From Cynocephalus volans (taxonomy: Eukaryota; Chordata; Mammalia; Dermoptera; Cynocephalidae), in assembly GCF_027409185.1 (NCBI RefSeq), contig NC_084463.1, forward strand, positions 1 through 64,000: a stretch of DNA of 64,000 nucleotides, read 5' to 3'. The notes beneath the pieces are model-generated. The model had not been told where the DNA came from and did not search any database. It saw only the letters and a program-made list of their open reading frames with translations. Positions 61,001-64,000 of this stretch are shown one piece after another; within the stretch, counting starts at the first letter, position 1; each line of letters opens with the position of its first letter. Both the position numbers and the translations under genes were made by a program.

Positions 61001-64000
61001 AAGAAAAACTTTTGTATCACATTTCCTTGAACATTCATACAAATTTCAATAAAATAATAAAAAGATTGTTAATCTGCATAAAGAAAAACTGTAAGAATGC
61101 AGAAGATAGAATATTAATGTCGTCAACCATGATTTAGAGGCTGGGGGGGGTGGGGGATAAAAGAAAGAAAGAAAAACTGTTGTATCCCATTTCTTTGAAC
61201 ATTCATGAAATTTCAATAAAATAATGAAAAGTTTGTTAATCTGCATAAAGAAAAAGAGTAAGAAGGCCGAAGATAGAATATTAAATTGTCAACCATGATT
61301 TGGAAGCTGGGGGGGGTGGGGGATAAAAGAAAGAAAGAAAAACTGTTGTATCCCATTTCCTTGAACATTCATGGATATTTCAATAAAATAATAAAAGATT
61401 GTTAATCTGCATAAACAAAAAGAGTAAGAATGCAGAAGATAGAATATTAATGTTGTCAACCATGATTTCGAAGCTGGGGGCGGTGGGGGATAAAAGAAAG
61501 AAAGAAAAACTGTTGTGTCCCATTTCCTTGAACATTCATGGAAATTTGAATAAAATAATAAAAAGACTGTTAATCTGCATAAAGAAAAAGTGTAAGAATG
61601 CAGAAGATAGAATATTAATGTTTTCAACCATGATTTGTAAGGTGGGGTGGTTGGGGGATGAAAGAAAGAAAGAAAAACTGTTGTATCCCATTTCCTTGAA
61701 CATTCATGGAAATTTCAATAAAATAATAAAAAGATTGTTAATCTGCATAAAGAAAAAGTGTAAGAATGCAGAAGATAGTATATTAATGTTGTCAACCATG
61801 ATTTGGAAGGTGGGGTGTTGTGGGGGATAAAAGAAAGAAAGAAAAACTGTTGTATGCCATTTCCTTGAACATTCAAGGAAATTTCAATAAAATAATAAAA
61901 GATTGTTAATCTGCATAAAGAAAAAGAGTGAGAATGCAGAAGATAGAATATTAATGTTGTCAACCATGATTTGGAAGCTGGGATCGGTGGGGGATAAAAG
62001 AAAGAAAGAAAAACTGTTGTATCCCACTTACTTGAAAATTCATGGAAAGTTCAATAAAATAATAAAAAGATTGTTAATCTGCATAAAGAAAAAGAGTAAG
62101 AATGCAGGACAAAGAATATTAATGTTGTCAAGCATTATTTGGAAGGTGGCGGGGGTGGTGGATAAAATAAAGAAAGAAAAAGTGTTGTAGCCCATTTCCT
62201 TGAACATTCATGGAAGTTACAATAAAATAATAAAAAGATTGTTAATCTGCTTAAAGAAAGATTAAGAATGCAGAAGATAGAATATTAATGTTGTCATGCA
62301 TGATTTTGAAGCTGGCGGTGGTGGGGGACAAAAGAAAGAAAGAAAACTGTTGTATCCCATTTCCTTGAACATTCATGGAAATTTCAATAGGAGAATAAAA
62401 AGATTGTTAATCTGCATAAAGAAAAAGAGTAAGAATGCAGAAGATAGAATATTAATGTTGTCAACCATGATTTGGGAGCTGGGGTGGTGGGGGATAACAG
62501 AAAGAGAGAAAAACTCTGGTATCACATTTCCTTGAATATTCATGGAAATTTCAATAAAATAATAAAAAGATTGTTAATTTGCATAAAGAAAAATAGTAAG
62601 AATGCAGAAGATAGAATATTAATGTTGTCAAACAGGATTTGGAACCTGGGGGGCGAGGTGATAAGAGAAGAAAGAAAAATTGTTGTATCCCATTACATTG
62701 AACATTCATGGAAATTTCAATAAAATAATAAAAAGGTTGTTAATCTGCATAAAGAAAGATTAAGAATGCAGAAGATAGAATATTAATGTTGTCAACCATG
62801 ATTTGGAAGCTGGGGGGTGTTGGGGGATAAAAGAAAGAAAGAAAAACTGTTGTATCCCATTTCCTTGAACATTCATGGAAAGTTTAATAAAATAATAAAA
62901 AGATTGTTAATCTCCATAAAGAAAAAGAGTAAGAATGCAGAAGATAGAATATTAATGTTGTCAAACAGTATTTGGAACCTGGGGGGCGTGGGTGATAAGA
63001 GAAGAAAGAAAAATTGTTGTATCCCATTACATTGAACATTCATGGAAATTTCAATAAAATAATAAAAAGGTTGTTAATCTGCATAAAGAAAAAGAGTGAG
63101 AATGCAGAAGATAGAATATTAATGTTGTCAACCATGATTTGGAAGCTGGGGTCGGTGGGGGATAAAAGAAAGAAAGAAAAACTGTTGTATCCCACTTACT
63201 TCAACATTGATGGAAAGTTCAATAAAATAATAAAAAGATTGTTAATCTGCATAAAGAAAAAGCGTAAGAATGCAGGACATAGAATATTAATGTTGTCAAG
63301 CATTATTTGGAAGGTGGCGGGGGTGGTGGATAAAATAAAGAAAGAAAAAGTGTTGTAGCCCATTTCCTTGAACATTCATGGAAGTTACAATAAAATAATA
63401 AAAAGATTTTTAATCTGCATAAAGAAAGATTAAGAATGCAGAAGATAGAATATTAATGTTGTCAAGCGTGATTTGGAAGCAGGCGGGGGTGGGGGAAAAA
63501 AGAAAGAAAGAAAAACTGTTGTATCCCATTTCCTTAAACATTCATGGAAATTTCAGTACAACAATAAAAAGATTGTTAATCTTCATAAAGAAAAAGAGTA
63601 AGAATGCAGAAGATAGAATATTAATGTTGTCAACCATGATTTGGAAGCTGGGAGGGTTGGAGGATGAAAGAAAGAAAGAAAATGTTTTGTATCCCATTTC
63701 CTTGAATATTCATGGAAGTTTCAATAAAATAATAAAAAGATTGTTAATCTGCATAAAGAAAAACTGTAAGAATGCAGAAGATAGAATATTAATGTTGTCA
63801 ACCATGATTTGGAAGCTGGGGTGGTTGGAGGATGAAAGAAAGAAAGAAAAACTTTTGTATCACATTTCCTTGAACATTCATACAAATTTCAATAAAATAA
63901 TAAAAAGATTGTTAATCTGCATAAAGAAAAAGAGTAAGAAGGCCGAAGATAGAATATTAAATTGTCAACCATGATTTGGAAGCTGGGGGGGGTGGGGGAT

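Larger units (their letters stand above)
47500..64000. repeat. 168 bp satellite array, about 98 copies, runs off the right edge
   Basis: Head-to-tail units with mean period 167.6 bp, for example GAATATTAA starts at 47532, 47701 and 47869. Unit order on the plus strand: AATATTAATGTTGTCAACCA, TGATTTGGAAGCT, a G-rich run of variable length, ATAAAAG or ATGAAAG, (AAAG)2-3, CTGTTGTATCCCATTTCC, TTGAACATTCATGG, AAATTTCAATAAAATAATAA, AAGATTGTTAATCTGCATAA, AGAAAAAGAGTAAGAATGCA, GAAGATAG. Most length change is in the G run. The first unit is the most diverged (GGGGGTGTGTGTGGG, AACAGAATGAAAG), as expected at an array edge. I do not recognise the family; it is not alpha satellite in sequence. Confidence 0.97.

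Noticed and set aside
47500-64000. Alpha satellite or a CENP-B-box satellite
   Set aside because: The period is close to 171 bp but the sequence is unrelated. The best CENP-B-like stretch (TTTCGAAGCTGGGGGCGG) lacks the required A and CGGG spacing.
47500-64000. CRISPR-like repeat array
   Set aside because: Repeat units are contiguous without unique spacers, and the window is mammalian.

Overview
The window is mammalian nuclear DNA. It is gene-poor, AT-rich and full of retroelements. The best lineage clue is a set of tRNA-derived SINEs (about 1.93, 8.91, 23.8 and 27.5 kb) whose tRNA-Ile-like head and ACCGGTCA-type tail match, from memory, the CYN family of colugos (Dermoptera). I therefore read this as probable colugo (Galeopterus/Cynocephalus) sequence. 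No search was possible, so the species is an inference.

Layout. 0-17 kb: an L1 ORF2 fragment, ERV and MaLR LTRs (including one MaLR element with both LTRs and its internal region at 3.5-5.96 kb), a DNA-transposon fossil, two dimeric SINEs and a long (TA)n tract, with unique DNA between. 17.48-18.69 kb (minus): an intact 404-codon UBTF-derived gene, best called UBTFL1. 20.05-21.37 kb: a processed PHB2 pseudogene with target-site duplications. 22-34 kb: more LTRs, SINEs and L1, including an unusual 1.56 kb insertion made only of an L1 5'UTR, a twin-primed old L1, an L1 carrying a nested MST-type LTR, and a 113 bp L1 stub. 35.9-39.4 kb: a pair of 0.3 kb direct repeats of unknown family. 44.8-47.1 kb (minus): the last three exons of a TRIM gene of the TRIM43/49/64/77 clade, with good splice sites but a frameshift in a C9 tract. 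From about 47.5 kb to the right edge: at least 16.5 kb of a tandem satellite with a period near 168 bp (about 98 copies).

How the parts relate. UBTFL1 next to PRY-SPRY TRIM genes recalls the human 11q14.3 neighbourhood (UBTFL1 with TRIM49/TRIM64/TRIM77), which supports orthology of the locus. The satellite begins only about 0.43 kb upstream of the 23 bp TRIM exon, in the intron that should lead to the coiled-coil, B-box and RING exons. Either the array is an intron of a TRIM gene or it marks where the gene was cut. Read on the TRIM strand, every satellite unit holds two pyrimidine-tract-plus-AG motifs that look like 3' splice sites, and the consensus unit has no AATAAA on that strand. The array is a patchwork of duplicated multi-unit blocks (5, 11, 15, 18, 23, 24, 27, 34 and 38 units apart) rather than a simple higher-order repeat. 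It is the most unusual object in the window.
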